Notes under the pieces: model-generated
The model's input: the letters and a program-made list of their open reading frames with translations, nothing else
The model's database searches: none
Told to the model about the DNA's origin: nothing
Shown: piece after piece, positions 17,405 through 26,680 of the stretch
Position numbering within the stretch: the stretch's first letter is position 1
How the letters are laid out: each line of letters opens with the position of its first letter
Origin: Bacteroidota bacterium
GTDB lineage: Bacteria; Bacteroidota; Bacteroidia; Bacteroidales; JAAUTT01
NCBI GenBank assembly: GCA_020048915.1
Contig: JAIFLU010000239.1
Span: 1 to 55,743, forward strand
Direction: 5' to 3'
DNA: 55,743 nt
Made by a program: the position numbers and the translations under genes

Positions 17405-17435
17405 CCCCGTTCTATTCATCGATATATAGCCCGAA

Positions 17436-18095
17436 ATGATTAGCGCCTCTGGCATTACCAAGTGGTATGGAAACCTACAGGTCTTAAAAGGAATTGATCT
17501 GGATATCGAACAAGGTAAAATCATTTCTATTGTGGGTGCCAGCGGTGCCGGAAAAACCACACTGCTTCAAATTCTTGGTACACTTGGAAGGCCAACAACC
17601 GGTCAAATTATTATAAACAATGTCGATATTGTTAAATTACGGGAAAAAGAACTGGCCCGTTTCCGAAACCAAAATATAGGTTTTGTTTTTCAGTTCCATC
17701 ATCTTTTGCCCGAATTTACAGCACTTGAGAATGTTTGCATCCCTGCACTCATCCAAAAAATTTCAAAGAAAAAAGCCGAGGAAAAAGCCCTTGAACTCCT
17801 TTCTTTTTTAGGATTGACGGATCGTATCCATCACAAACCCGAAGAGCTTTCCGGGGGAGAACAACAACGGGTTGCTGTGGCACGGGCGCTAATTAACAAT
17901 CCATCGGTTGTATTTGCCGATGAACCATCGGGAAATCTCGACTCGGTTAATAAACACGAGTTACATCAACTTTTTTTTACACTACGCGATAAGTTCCATC
18001 AAACCTTTGTTATCGTAACACACGACCTCTCCCTGGCCGATATGTCCGATCGGAAAATTGTGATGGCCGACGGAAAAATCATTTCCGGGCATTGA
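17436..18095 (+). CDS. lolD: LolD-type ABC transporter ATP-binding protein
   Basis: A 219-residue nucleotide-binding subunit of the MacB/LolD/FtsE class. Motifs in order: Walker [10 protein letters not shown]-loop [12 protein letters not shown], signature [15 protein letters not shown], Walker [14 protein letters not shown]-loop VTHD. In Bacteroidota this ATPase is usually annotated as LolD, energising lipoprotein release by LolC/E-type permeases, which are not adjacent here. It could also supply ATP hydrolysis to orphan FtsX-type permeases such as the one at 3827. Its stop overlaps the next gene's TTG start. Confidence 0.85.
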   Translation: MISASGITKWYGNLQVLKGIDLDIEQGKIISIVGASGAGKTTLLQILGTLGRPTTGQIIINNVDIVKLREKELARFRNQNIGFVFQFHHLLPEFTALENVCIPALIQKISKKKAEEKALELLSFLGLTDRIHHKPEELSGGEQQRVAVARALINNPSVVFADEPSGNLDSVNKHELHQLFFTLRDKFHQTFVIVTHDLSLADMSDRKIVMADGKIISGH

Positions 18096-18898
18096 CAACC
18101 AATCTCATAGAGGAGCCTGTTTCTGTGGAAATACCTGAAAATGAACTCAAAGATTTTCTGGAATTAAAGTACAGAATATACAATCAACCTTCTTTTATCG
18201 AAAGCGATCCAATTTCGATTCCCCGCCGGTTCGATAACCGGGAAGATATTGAGATTGCAGGTTTCTTAACGGCTACCATTGCCTGGGGGCAGCGCAAAAC
18301 CATTATCAGTAATGCGGCTAAGCTGATGAATTTAATGGGGAATTCGCCCTACTCGTTCCTCATGGACGCTTCGGATAAGCAACTCCAAGCCGCTTCGAAA
18401 TTTGTACACCGTACTTTCAATTCGGCCGATACTGCTTATTTTTTCAAAGCGCTTCGCTCTATCTATTTATTAAATGGCGGATTAAAAACTGTTTTTGAAG
18501 GGTTGTTTTTAGCCAAGGGGAATATGTATGGCACCCTTGCCGGCTTCAGGAACTTGTTTATAAGTTTTGGTCCGGAAACCCGAACAGGAAAGCATGTATC
18601 GGACGTAACCAAAGGTTCGGCCGCTAAGCGCCTGAATATGTACCTTCGGTGGATGGTCCGAAACGATAGGCGGGGTGTCGACTTTGGCTTATGGACACAA
18701 ATACCAGCCTCAGCATTATACCTTCCCCTCGATTTGCATACCGGAAATGTTTCCCGTAAACTAGGGTTGCTGTCGCGTAAGCAAAGCGATTGGAAAGCGG
18801 TGGAAGAAATTACTTCGAAATTACGGGAATTTGATCCTACCGATCCGGTTAAATATGACTTTGCTTTATTTGGATTAGGAATTTTCGAAAAGTTTTAG
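18092..18898 (+). CDS. TIGR02757 (DUF2400) family protein
   Basis: A 268-residue protein of a widely conserved family of unknown function. Recognisable stretches are the N-terminal [20 protein letters not shown], then [18 protein letters not shown], then [20 protein letters not shown], and the C-terminal [17 protein letters not shown]. The family is helical and has been likened to DNA-glycosylase-like HhH proteins, without proven activity. The only sensible start is the TTG at 18092, overlapping the lolD stop by four bases (TTGA), implying coupled translation. Confidence 0.85.
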   Translation: MTTNLIEEPVSVEIPENELKDFLELKYRIYNQPSFIESDPISIPRRFDNREDIEIAGFLTATIAWGQRKTIISNAAKLMNLMGNSPYSFLMDASDKQLQAASKFVHRTFNSADTAYFFKALRSIYLLNGGLKTVFEGLFLAKGNMYGTLAGFRNLFISFGPETRTGKHVSDVTKGSAAKRLNMYLRWMVRNDRRGVDFGLWTQIPASALYLPLDLHTGNVSRKLGLLSRKQSDWKAVEEITSKLREFDPTDPVKYDFALFGLGIFEKF

Positions 18899-18901
18899 TC
18901 C

Positions 18902-19612
18902 ATGGCTAATCCGTATTTTCAATTTAAACAATTCACCGTTTGGCACGATCGCTGCGCCATGAAAGTCAATACCGATGCTGTTTTACTGGGAGCCTGGGCA
19001 CCTGCAAAAAATGCAACTACCATTTTAGATATAGGAACAGGCTCGGGAATTATTGCTATCATGCTTGCACAGCGGTGCAATGCCAAAATTCGGGGAGTAG
19101 AACTCGATAAAAATGCAGCCTGCCAGGCGCAGGAAAATGCATTAAAATCCCCCTGGAAGGAAAGAATTGAGATAAATCATATCGATTTTAATGCTTTTGC
19201 AAATATCTGCGGCACCAACTTCGATCTTGTAGTTAGTAATCCTCCTTATTTTCAAAATTCCCTTTTAAACAACGATGTGAAAAAACAAATGGCTCGCCAT
19301 GCCAACACGCTCACTTCCGCAGAATTAATCTGCGGAGTTTTTAAAATCCTCACTGACAAAGGAACATTTGCGGTTATTCTTCCCGAAGAACAAAAAGGAT
19401 TTGAACAGGAAGCAGCTATTGCAGGATTATATTGCCACCGTAAGTTATTGGTAAAAACCTTGCCAACTAAAAAGTTCACCCGACAATTGCTCGAATTTTC
19501 GAAAATTCCCATACTACAACCAGCATTAACGGAGCTTTGCATTCATGCTACCCCCAAAGAATACTCTCCCGAATACAAACAACTGACAAAAAATTTCTAC
19601 CTGAATTTTTAG
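18902..19612 (+). CDS. trmN6: tRNA1(Val) A37 N6-methyltransferase
   Basis: A 236-residue class I SAM-dependent methyltransferase. Motif I is DIGTGSGIIAIMLAQR, the acidic SAM-ribose motif ends in GVELDK, and the N6-adenine catalytic motif is NPPYF (about residue 112). The N-terminal PYFQFKQFTVWHDRCAMKV is diagnostic of the TrmN6/YfiC family, which methylates A37 of tRNA-Val. It starts 3 bases after the preceding stop, so it belongs to the same operon. Confidence 0.9.
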   Translation: MANPYFQFKQFTVWHDRCAMKVNTDAVLLGAWAPAKNATTILDIGTGSGIIAIMLAQRCNAKIRGVELDKNAACQAQENALKSPWKERIEINHIDFNAFANICGTNFDLVVSNPPYFQNSLLNNDVKKQMARHANTLTSAELICGVFKILTDKGTFAVILPEEQKGFEQEAAIAGLYCHRKLLVKTLPTKKFTRQLLEFSKIPILQPALTELCIHATPKEYSPEYKQLTKNFYLNF

Positions 19613-19783
19613 CTCAGATTATAATTTCCGCCCTACCTTTTTGGCAAAATAATTTTGTAATACTGATCGTTTATTGACAGCATAAAGCCAACGAATGACA
19701 ATTGTTAATTCATGGTTAATAAAATAAATTCCGAATCAGGGAAGGTTAACGTATTTTTATCCCTTGCCACTTAAAAACAGAAA

Positions 19784-22441
19784 TTGAAATTGCACGACGA
19801 AATAGATACTGTTCAGGAAGATATACAGGACGAACGCGGGAAATATGTTGAAACCCCGCTGATGAAGCAATATTTTAGCATCAAAAGTAAACATCCCGAT
19901 GCCATACTATTGTTTCGTGTGGGCGACTTCTACGAGACCTTTGGCGCAGACGCCATTCAAACTTCCGAAATACTGGGCATTACGCTTACCCGACGTGCAA
20001 ACGGCGCTGCCTCTTTTGTCGAATTGGCCGGTTTCCCATACCATGCCCTCGATACCTATTTGCCAAAACTAGTAAGGGCCGGTCAGCGGGTAGCTATTTG
20101 CGAACAGCTCGAAGACCCGAAACTCACCAAGAAAATTGTTAAACGGGGCATTACAGAACTGGTTACTCCAGGTGTATCGCTAAACGACAATGTTCTGGAA
20201 CGCAAAGAAAATAATTTTCTGGCGTGTGTTCATCTCGAAAAGAACATCGCGGGAGTTTCCTTTTTGGATATTTCAACCGGTGAATTTCTTACTGCCGAAG
20301 GAAGTTTTGAACATATCGATAAGTTATTGAATGGCTTCTCTCCCAAAGAAGTATTAGTAGAGCGGTCGAAGCAAAGCACTTTTAAAGAAATTTTCGGTAT
20401 CCGGTTTTATCTCTCTGTACTCGAAGATTGGGTATTTACTCCCGATACCGCCAGCGAGCGGTTATTAAAACAATTCGATACGGTCTCGCTCAAGGGCTTT
20501 GGTATTGAAAACTTACAGGCAGGGGTTATCTCGGCGGGGGCTATTCTTCAATACCTTGATATTACGAGGCATGAACAAATAAAACATATTACAAAACTCG
20601 CCCGCATTGATCAGGACCGTTTTGTTTGGCTCGACAAATTTACCATTCGAAACCTCGAACTCATTCACAACCTGCACGAAGGAGGGAAAACACTTATTGA
20701 TGTTATTGACAGAACTGTTTCTCCTATGGGGGGCAGGCTTCTAAAGCGCTGGCTCGTAATGCCCCTTAAGGAGATAAATGCTATTAACGAACGGCTGAAC
20801 GTGGTCGATTATTTATTTCAAAACCTGGAAACTCGGGAGCAATTTACGCTGCTTATCCGGCAAATAGGAGATTTGGAGCGACTAATTTCTAAAGTTGCTG
20901 TTGGAAAAATATCCCCCCGGGAAGTTATTCAGCTTAAACATGCCTTATTGTGCATTCAACCGCTAAAAGCTATGTGCATGGAGTCGGATGAGAAGGCATT
21001 AAAGCTCTTAGGGGAGCAATTAAATCCTTGTAACGGAATAAGTGATCGAATAGGGAAGGAAATGAGCGATGAGGCTCCTGTGGCTCTTATTAAAGGAAAT
21101 GTTATTTCAACAGGAGTTTCGGAAGAATTAGATGAACTTAGAAAATTACTTTTTTCAGGGAAAGATTACCTGCAAATGGTTCAGCAACGCGAGAGCGAAC
21201 GGACAGGAATACCTTCCCTTAAAATCAATTTCAACAATGTTTTCGGGTATTATATTGAAGTTCGAAACACCCACAAAGATAAAGTACCGGGCGATTGGAT
21301 CAGAAAGCAAACCCTTGTAAGCGCTGAAAGGTATATCACTGAAGAAATAAAAGAATACGAAACAAAGATACTGGGCGCCGAAGAACGAATTTTAACGCTC
21401 GAAACACAACTTTTCAACGATTTAGTAGCTGCAATAGCAAATTATATTCAGGCAATTCAACTCGATGCCAATATTGTTGCACGGTTAGATTGTTTTCAAG
21501 GTTTTGCTACCGTTGCCAAAGAGAGAAAATATAATCGACCGGAAGTAGACGAAAGCGATGCCCTCGATATTCGTTTGGGAAGACACCCTGTTATAGAGGC
21601 ACATCTCTCGCACGACGATCCCTACATAGCTAACGATGTTTTTCTTGACACTTCGGATCAACAAATTATTATTATTACCGGGCCAAATATGTCGGGTAAA
21701 TCGGCCCTGCTTCGCCAAACAGCCCTGATTGTAATTATGGCCCAAATGGGAAGTTTTGTGCCTGCCAGCAGCGCTAAAATAGGACTGGTCGATAAAGTGT
21801 TTACGCGCGTTGGAGCCTCAGATAATATTTCACTGGGCGAATCGACCTTTATGGTCGAGATGCTCGAAACAGCAAGCATTCTGAATAATATTTCCTCGCG
21901 GAGCCTGATTCTGCTCGATGAAATCGGTAGAGGAACCAGTACGTACGACGGCATTTCCATTGCATGGGCCATGGTGGAATATATTCACGAGTACCCCGGA
22001 GGGAAAGCAAAAACGTTATTTGCCACTCACTATCATGAGTTAAACGAAATGGAAGGTTCATTTCCTCGGATTAAAAACTTCAATGTTTCTATCAAGGAGC
22101 TGGAAAATAAAGTCCTGTTTCTTCGAAAATTAGTGCCGGGAGGAAGTGAGCACAGTTTTGGTATTCATGTGGCCCGAATGGCGGGTATGCCTAAAAGTGT
22201 TGTCTCCCGGGCGAATGAAATCCTGAAGGAAATGGAAGACGCCAACAGGCAGGGAAATATTGCCAAACCGGTTAAGGAGATTGCTAACAAACGCGAAGGA
22301 CTTCAGCTTAGCTTCTTCCAACTGGAAGATCCGGTATTGAAACGGATTCGGGACGAAATAAAACATTTAAATATCAATAACCTCACCCCTATTGAAGCTC
22401 TGAATAAGCTGAATGAAATTAAAAAAATAACAGGGCTTTAG
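19784..22441 (+). CDS. mutS: DNA mismatch repair protein MutS
   Basis: An 885-residue MutS1. The mismatch-binding N-terminal domain has the Phe-X-Glu signature in [11 protein letters not shown]. After the connector, lever and clamp domains, the ATPase domain has Walker [14 protein letters not shown] (about residue 632), the Walker B region [16 protein letters not shown] (about 711) and the FATHYHEL switch. The reading frame runs back to a TTG at 19784, and I accept this because the next ATG (MKQYFSIKS) would leave little room before the mismatch-binding domain. No other repair genes are adjacent. Confidence 0.95.
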   Translation: MKLHDEIDTVQEDIQDERGKYVETPLMKQYFSIKSKHPDAILLFRVGDFYETFGADAIQTSEILGITLTRRANGAASFVELAGFPYHALDTYLPKLVRAGQRVAICEQLEDPKLTKKIVKRGITELVTPGVSLNDNVLERKENNFLACVHLEKNIAGVSFLDISTGEFLTAEGSFEHIDKLLNGFSPKEVLVERSKQSTFKEIFGIRFYLSVLEDWVFTPDTASERLLKQFDTVSLKGFGIENLQAGVISAGAILQYLDITRHEQIKHITKLARIDQDRFVWLDKFTIRNLELIHNLHEGGKTLIDVIDRTVSPMGGRLLKRWLVMPLKEINAINERLNVVDYLFQNLETREQFTLLIRQIGDLERLISKVAVGKISPREVIQLKHALLCIQPLKAMCMESDEKALKLLGEQLNPCNGISDRIGKEMSDEAPVALIKGNVISTGVSEELDELRKLLFSGKDYLQMVQQRESERTGIPSLKINFNNVFGYYIEVRNTHKDKVPGDWIRKQTLVSAERYITEEIKEYETKILGAEERILTLETQLFNDLVAAIANYIQAIQLDANIVARLDCFQGFATVAKERKYNRPEVDESDALDIRLGRHPVIEAHLSHDDPYIANDVFLDTSDQQIIIITGPNMSGKSALLRQTALIVIMAQMGSFVPASSAKIGLVDKVFTRVGASDNISLGESTFMVEMLETASILNNISSRSLILLDEIGRGTSTYDGISIAWAMVEYIHEYPGGKAKTLFATHYHELNEMEGSFPRIKNFNVSIKELENKVLFLRKLVPGGSEHSFGIHVARMAGMPKSVVSRANEILKEMEDANRQGNIAKPVKEIANKREGLQLSFFQLEDPVLKRIRDEIKHLNINNLTPIEALNKLNEIKKITGL

Positions 22442-22694
22442 GTTGAAAAAGCAGCCTTTCTCTGCCGGGAAAAGAGTTTCTAACACAAGATTCAAAACCA
22501 GGTGATGTTTGCAATGCTTTTAAAACGCGTGTTATAAAAAGCAGTCTCAAAAATCGCATAGCTCTCCATCAATATTTTAAAATCCTTTCTACCAATATCT
22601 GAAAGGGAATAAAGTTTCATCCGCTATATTCCCAGTTTAACCGACAATTTGCCCTGTTCAGCGAATTTAATTTTCATACGGAGGTAATAGTATA

Positions 22695-22702
22695 TAGTTT
22701 TG
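22695..22702 (+). promoter_or_regulatory. Candidate -7 element of the flavodoxin-like gene
   Basis: TAGTTTTG fits TAnnTTTG 18 bases upstream of the ATG at 22721. No -33 box at the usual spacing. The rest of 22442-22694 shows nothing recognisable. Confidence 0.3.
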
Positions 22703-22720
22703 GTTCAAAATTCGAAAACA

Positions 22721-23188
22721 ATGAAAACACTTATAGTATATCAAAGTAAAAATGGCACAACCAAAAAATTTGCCGAAGAAATCGCAAAACGGGTTGAAAA
22801 AGCCACTGGAAATGTAAAAGTTCAGTCCCTCGAAAATACAACTTCACAGGATATTCAGGATTGTGACCTGTTATACCTGGGCTGCTGGACCAAAGGAAGG
22901 TTTATTTTTGGTCAGAAACCTGATGAGAAATGGATCGACTTTTCTCATAAGATGCCAGATGTTGAGGGAAAAAGAACCGTATTATTCACGACCTATTCAG
23001 TAGCATCGGGAAATATGTTTCGAAAAATGAAGCAACACGTTACTCCTAAAGGATACAATGTGATAGGAAGCATGAAATCGACCGATGGGAAAATAGACTA
23101 TTTTTCGATTGCAGTGCTAAAGTATTCATTGAATTACAAAGAAGCGGTTCATGAAAGATATATCCGTGATTACGCTGAAGTGTCTTAA
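22721..23188 (+). CDS. Flavodoxin-domain protein
   Basis: A 155-residue flavodoxin-fold protein. The FMN phosphate loop is YQSKNGTTKKFAEEIAKRV near the N-terminus, and the second half keeps the aromatic/Gly-rich loops (LYLGCWTKGRFIFG, LFTTYSVASG). It is of the protoporphyrinogen-oxidase-like short flavodoxin type rather than an electron-transfer flavodoxin with known partners. I use the ATG at 22721, directly before KTLIVYQSK. Monocistronic by appearance, ending before a strong terminator. Confidence 0.85.
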   Translation: MKTLIVYQSKNGTTKKFAEEIAKRVEKATGNVKVQSLENTTSQDIQDCDLLYLGCWTKGRFIFGQKPDEKWIDFSHKMPDVEGKRTVLFTTYSVASGNMFRKMKQHVTPKGYNVIGSMKSTDGKIDYFSIAVLKYSLNYKEAVHERYIRDYAEVS

Positions 23189-23237
23189 TTTTAGGATTAT
23201 GGAAATATAAAGGCTTCAAAGCAATCTATATATCTTC

Positions 23238-23288
23238 AAGCCCCCACTTAAATAGGATCAATACTATGTAAGTGGGGGCTTTTATATT
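23238..23288 (+). terminator. Terminator after the flavodoxin-like gene
   Basis: A 13-base perfect stem AAGCCCCCACTTA / TAAGTGGGGGCTT (23238-23250 and 23269-23281) with an 18-base loop, followed by TTATATTTT. Confidence 0.85.
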
Positions 23289-23376
23289 TTACCGATTTAT
23301 GGCGCTCAAATAAAGGAGGATACGCCTGGAACGACATTAAAAAAACAAAAAAAAACAAAAAATATTTGCTGAGGTG

Positions 23377-23406
23377 TTTGACGAAATAATTTTTTAGATA
23401 TATTTG
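23377..23406 (+). promoter_or_regulatory. Promoter driving the tRNA-Gly repeat leader
   Basis: TTTG (23377-23380) and TATATTTG (23399-23406) are 18 bases apart, close to the Bacteroidota consensus. It is the only good promoter seen between the flavodoxin terminator and the tRNA-Gly gene, so the expected transcript starts near 23413 and carries all four repeats before the tRNA. Confidence 0.6.
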
Positions 23407-23481
23407 CACCACCAAAAATTTACTGGCAGTTACGATTGAGCATTGCGAAAGCGTTTGAGATCGGGGGTGGGCAGTAAAAAT

Positions 23482-23704
23482 GCGGAAGTAGCTCATCCCG
23501 ATAGCTATCGTGGAAGTAGAGCAAAACCAAAAATAATGCGGAAGTAGCTCATCCCGATAGCTATCGTGGAGGTAGAGCAAAACCAAAATAATGCGGAAGT
23601 AGCTCATCCCGATAGCTATCGTGGAGGTAGAGCAAAACCAAAAGTAATGCGGAAGTAGCTCATCCCGATAACTATCGTGGAGGTAGAGCAAAACCAAAAG
23701 TAAT
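23482..23704 (+). repeat. Four tandem tRNA-Gly 5'-end repeats with palindromic D-loop insert
   Basis: Four head-to-tail units start at 23482, 23538, 23593 and 23649 (period 55-56 bases), and the true tRNA-Gly begins in phase at 23705. Each unit starts with GCGGAAGTAGCTCA, identical to tRNA bases 1-14 (acceptor strand and D-stem 5' arm). It then has a 19-20-base insert containing CCCGATAGCTATCG, then GTAGAGCA (D-stem 3' arm), then AAACCAAAA and a short AAT spacer instead of the anticodon arm. D-stem pairing GCTC/GAGC is kept in all units. Copy 1 has A for G before GTAGAGC and copy 4 has a G-to-A change in the palindrome; otherwise the units are near identical. The anticodon, T-arm and 3' acceptor are absent. 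Confidence 0.95.
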
Positions 23705-23777
<73 letters not shown>

Positions 23778-23782
23778 CAAAA

Positions 23783-23819
23783 AAATAAGGGCGCTTTCTT
23801 TTAGTAGCCCTTTTTTTAT
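23783..23819 (+). terminator. Possible terminator between the two tRNA genes
   Basis: AAGGGC ... GCCCTT with a T-run of seven after it. The stem is short (six pairs) with a loop of about 16 bases, so the call is modest. Confidence 0.5.
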
Positions 23820-23848
23820 CAAAAACCATGTAACTTCGGTTACATTCC

Positions 23849-23934
23849 GCCCGGGTGGTGGAATTGGTAGACACGCAGGACTTAAAATCCTGTGGCCAGT
23901 GATGGTCGTGCGGGTTCAATTCCCGCCCCGGGTA
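23849..23934 (+). tRNA. tRNA-Leu (anticodon TAA)
   Basis: An 86-base type II tRNA: acceptor GCCCGGG / CCCGGGT, D-arm with TGGTAGACACG, anticodon stem CAGGA/TCCTG with loop CTTAAAA (anticodon TAA), a long variable arm TGGCCAGTGATGGTC, T-stem GCGGG/CCCGC with loop TTCAATT, and discriminator A. CCA is not encoded in full (ACA follows). Confidence 0.95.
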
Positions 23935-24246
23935 CAAAAAGCTTCGAGAAATCGGGGCTTTTTGCATTTAAAGGATACAAATAAGATACAAAAACGAATG
24001 ATCCTCAACTTATAGATCCGAAATCAATTATAAAAACAAGCCAATAATCCAACTAAAAAATGCTATATTATTACTATTATTGTATTTGCATTTATACATT
24101 AGCTAAACTTACATAAGCCAATACCGAAGACATTTTGAGCACAAATTATTTTCTTACAGGGAGTAATGCTAATTAATAAATGGATTATATTATTTTTAGG
24201 TTCTTGAAAAAATCATTATTCACTATAACTTTAAAAAACAGATAGT
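23935..24246. other. Intergenic stretch after tRNA-Leu
   Basis: AT-rich spacer. A weak hairpin AAAAAGC ... GGCTTTTT (about 23936-23966) just after the tRNA may terminate it. No other feature is recognised up to the gene at 24247. Confidence 0.5.
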
Positions 24247-25158
24247 ATGAATACATCGCACAGTAGAAGAGATTTTTTGAAAATTTCGGCCGCAGGAGCT
24301 GTTGGGATAACTGCTCTAGGTTCCTTTACCCTTAAACCTGCGGTTAGCGACAGGAAAAATTTTGGAGTTGGTTTACAGTTATATACCATTCGCGATGCTA
24401 TGGCTGCCGATCCACTTGGCACTCTTAAAAAAGTATCGGACCTGGGCTACAAAAACCTTGAACTTGCAAGTTATGGGAATGGCAAGTTTTATGGCTTTTC
24501 GCCAAAAGAGTTGAAGAAGATTGTAGCAGACTTGGGTATGACCATTCTTAGTAGCCATACTCAGGTAGAAGCTGCCGGAATCACCGTTGACAATGCCAAG
24601 AAAATGGCCGATGACCATGCTGAAGTGGGTGTAAAATATTGCGTACAGCCTTGGGTAAACGATGTTGACCGCACCTTGGAAAAATACAAAAAAATGGTGG
24701 GCGACTGGAACGAAGTTGGAAAGATTATGAAGGGCGTTGGCATTCAGTTTGGATACCACAACCATAATTTTGAATTTAAACCAATAGATGGCATTGTTCC
24801 TTATTACGATATTTTTATGAAAGGACTGGATCCCGCCCTTGTTACTATGGAGATCGATCTTTTTTGGGTAAGTAAAGCAGGGCAAAATCCGGTGGAGATG
24901 TTTAAAAAATATCCTGGAAGATTCCAGCTTTTCCACATGAAAGATATGAGCACCAAGCAAGCTCCATTTTTCGATGTAATTAAAGACGATGTATGTTCTG
25001 TTGGAGCAGGAGTTATCGATTTTAAAACCATTTTAGCATCAAAAGAGATAGCCGGGATGAAATATCTGTTTGTTGAAGATGATAATCAGGGCAATGGAAA
25101 ACCTTTTGAGGCATTGGAAACAAGTATCAATAACCTTACTACCAAAATATTGGTATAA
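24247..25158 (+). CDS. Tat-exported sugar phosphate isomerase/epimerase-like protein
   Basis: A 303-residue protein of the xylose-isomerase-like TIM-barrel family. The N-terminus is a textbook twin-arginine signal (SRRDFLKIS, then a small-residue hydrophobic stretch to about residue 33). The barrel has the family's metal-site features: HTQVEA, GYHNHNFEF, the EIDLFWV segment, FHMKDMS and a late VEDDN. Such exported isomerase-like proteins are abundant in Bacteroidota that process plant or algal sugars; the substrate is not predictable. It converges with the GH109-like gene across a shared terminator. Confidence 0.85.
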   Translation: MNTSHSRRDFLKISAAGAVGITALGSFTLKPAVSDRKNFGVGLQLYTIRDAMAADPLGTLKKVSDLGYKNLELASYGNGKFYGFSPKELKKIVADLGMTILSSHTQVEAAGITVDNAKKMADDHAEVGVKYCVQPWVNDVDRTLEKYKKMVGDWNEVGKIMKGVGIQFGYHNHNFEFKPIDGIVPYYDIFMKGLDPALVTMEIDLFWVSKAGQNPVEMFKKYPGRFQLFHMKDMSTKQAPFFDVIKDDVCSVGAGVIDFKTILASKEIAGMKYLFVEDDNQGNGKPFEALETSINNLTTKILV

Positions 25159-25176
25159 ACCCCAATCACATTCTTA

Positions 25177-25215
25177 ACAAAAAACCCGATGTTGCACTAA
25201 CATCGGGTTTTTTGT
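25177..25215. terminator. Bidirectional terminator
   Basis: A 17-base perfect stem (ACAAAAAACCCGATGTT and its complement, 25177-25193 and 25199-25215) around the loop GCACT. A-run and T-run on the two flanks let it serve both convergent genes. Confidence 0.9.
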
Positions 25216-25255
25216 TTGAATGAAATAGGGTATTGGAACCTCAACAACCGTTTTA

Positions 25256-26596
25256 TCAATAATCGTCTCCTAAAGCAAATAATGGCTTACGATTAATCCA
25301 TTTCCCCCGGGTGAAATCAGGAATCATTTGAGGTTCTCCGCCACGGGCAATCGACATTTCCGACAAAGGGGTTATGGAGCTCCAGGCTGCGGCATCGTAT
25401 GCATCCAATGGTGCTTCAGCTTTACGTTTTACGATTTCTACAAATGCACGGTCTACAAAAAAGTCCATTCCACCGTGTCCTGCCCCTTCAGCTTCCTGTT
25501 CATATTTTTTCCAAAGCGGATGATCGTATTGTTTTAACCATTCATCGGCTTTGTCCCAGGTATGGGGTTTGCTTTTCCCTTCCACATAAATGGTATTGCC
25601 ATCGTTCATCCACAAACCTTTTGTTCCTTGCACCCTAAAACCAAGGGAATATGGGCGTGGCAAATTGGTGTCGTGAATAATAGTAATATTTTCACCATTA
25701 GCGGTTTCGATAACGGTAGTTACAATATCGCCCAATTTAAACTCCACGGCAGCATTTGGATGGGTATCACCACCTTTTTCTACAATATAATTATGCAAAC
25801 CTTTGGATTTGGTGGCATGTGAGGTGAGACTCATCATACGGTTGCCGCGGTTTATATCCATCATGGTGCCAATTGGCCCTAAGCCATGAGTTGGATAAAT
25901 ATCTCCATTTTGTTTTACCGAGTGCAATGTCCGCCAGCGGCTTTCGTGAATTCCTTTTTCGCCAAACTCCACCCCCGGTTCAAATTTCACCTGACGGAGA
26001 TCGTGCTGGTAACCGCAATGACTATACATAAGTTCACCAAACACTCCTTGCCGCACCATATTTAAAACCGCCATAATATCGCGACGATAGCATACATTTT
26101 CGAGAATCATAACCGGAACGCGGGTTTCCTCATAGGTATTTACCAGATCCCAACATTCTTCGAGTGTAAGTGCAGCCGAAACTTCCAATCCGGCATATTT
26201 TCCGGCTTTCATGGCAGCAACAGCCATGGGGGTATGCCACAACCAGGGGGTTGAAATTACCACGCCTTCAATATCGGTGCGTTGAAGAAGCTTTTCGAAT
26301 GCCCGTTCGTTGTCACTGTATTCAACAGCTTTCGCCCTGCCCGATTTGATAATCATATCCTGGGCTATACCAATCCTTTCCTTATCTATGTCGCATATTG
26401 CCGGCACTTCAACATCGGTCCGAGATAAAATATTGTGCAGGTGATTACTTCCACGAAGTCCAACCCCAATAAATCCAATCCGAACTTTATCTTTACCTTT
26501 TCCGTTATCGAAATAAATTTTAGGGGCAATAGCCAGTCCCAAACCTGCAAGGCCTGATGATTTCACGAAACTGCGACGATTTATTATTTGTGTCAT
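25256..26596 (-). CDS. Gfo/Idh/MocA-family protein, GH109-like glycosidase
   Basis: About 446 residues with a twin-arginine-type signal (NRRSFVKSSG then GLAGLGLAIAP), an NAD-binding Rossmann domain with GFIGVGLRGSNHLHN, and a long C-terminal domain. Stretches such as ENVCYRRDIMAVLNMVRQG, GYQHDLRQVKF, YPTHGLGPIG and GHGGMDFFVDRAFVE are typical of family GH109, which cleaves alpha-N-acetylgalactosamine by an NAD-dependent redox-elimination mechanism. The tightly bound cofactor explains folding before Tat export. The start is the in-frame ATG at the MTQIINRR sequence, rather than an upstream GTG. A simple exported oxidoreductase is the alternative. Confidence 0.82.
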   Translation of the reverse strand: MTQIINRRSFVKSSGLAGLGLAIAPKIYFDNGKGKDKVRIGFIGVGLRGSNHLHNILSRTDVEVPAICDIDKERIGIAQDMIIKSGRAKAVEYSDNERAFEKLLQRTDIEGVVISTPWLWHTPMAVAAMKAGKYAGLEVSAALTLEECWDLVNTYEETRVPVMILENVCYRRDIMAVLNMVRQGVFGELMYSHCGYQHDLRQVKFEPGVEFGEKGIHESRWRTLHSVKQNGDIYPTHGLGPIGTMMDINRGNRMMSLTSHATKSKGLHNYIVEKGGDTHPNAAVEFKLGDIVTTVIETANGENITIIHDTNLPRPYSLGFRVQGTKGLWMNDGNTIYVEGKSKPHTWDKADEWLKQYDHPLWKKYEQEAEGAGHGGMDFFVDRAFVEIVKRKAEAPLDAYDAAAWSSITPLSEMSIARGGEPQMIPDFTRGKWINRKPLFALGDDY

Positions 26597-26680
26597 TTGG
26601 TAGTAGTTTATAGAGTTTATCACGAAATTAATATCGCTCTTGAATTTAAAGAATGACTTTGTACAGAAAAATGCAAAACC

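Noticed and set aside
23482..23704. CRISPR array
   Set aside because: Regular 55-56-base units, but there are no unique spacers: the whole unit repeats and matches tRNA-Gly; no cas genes nearby.
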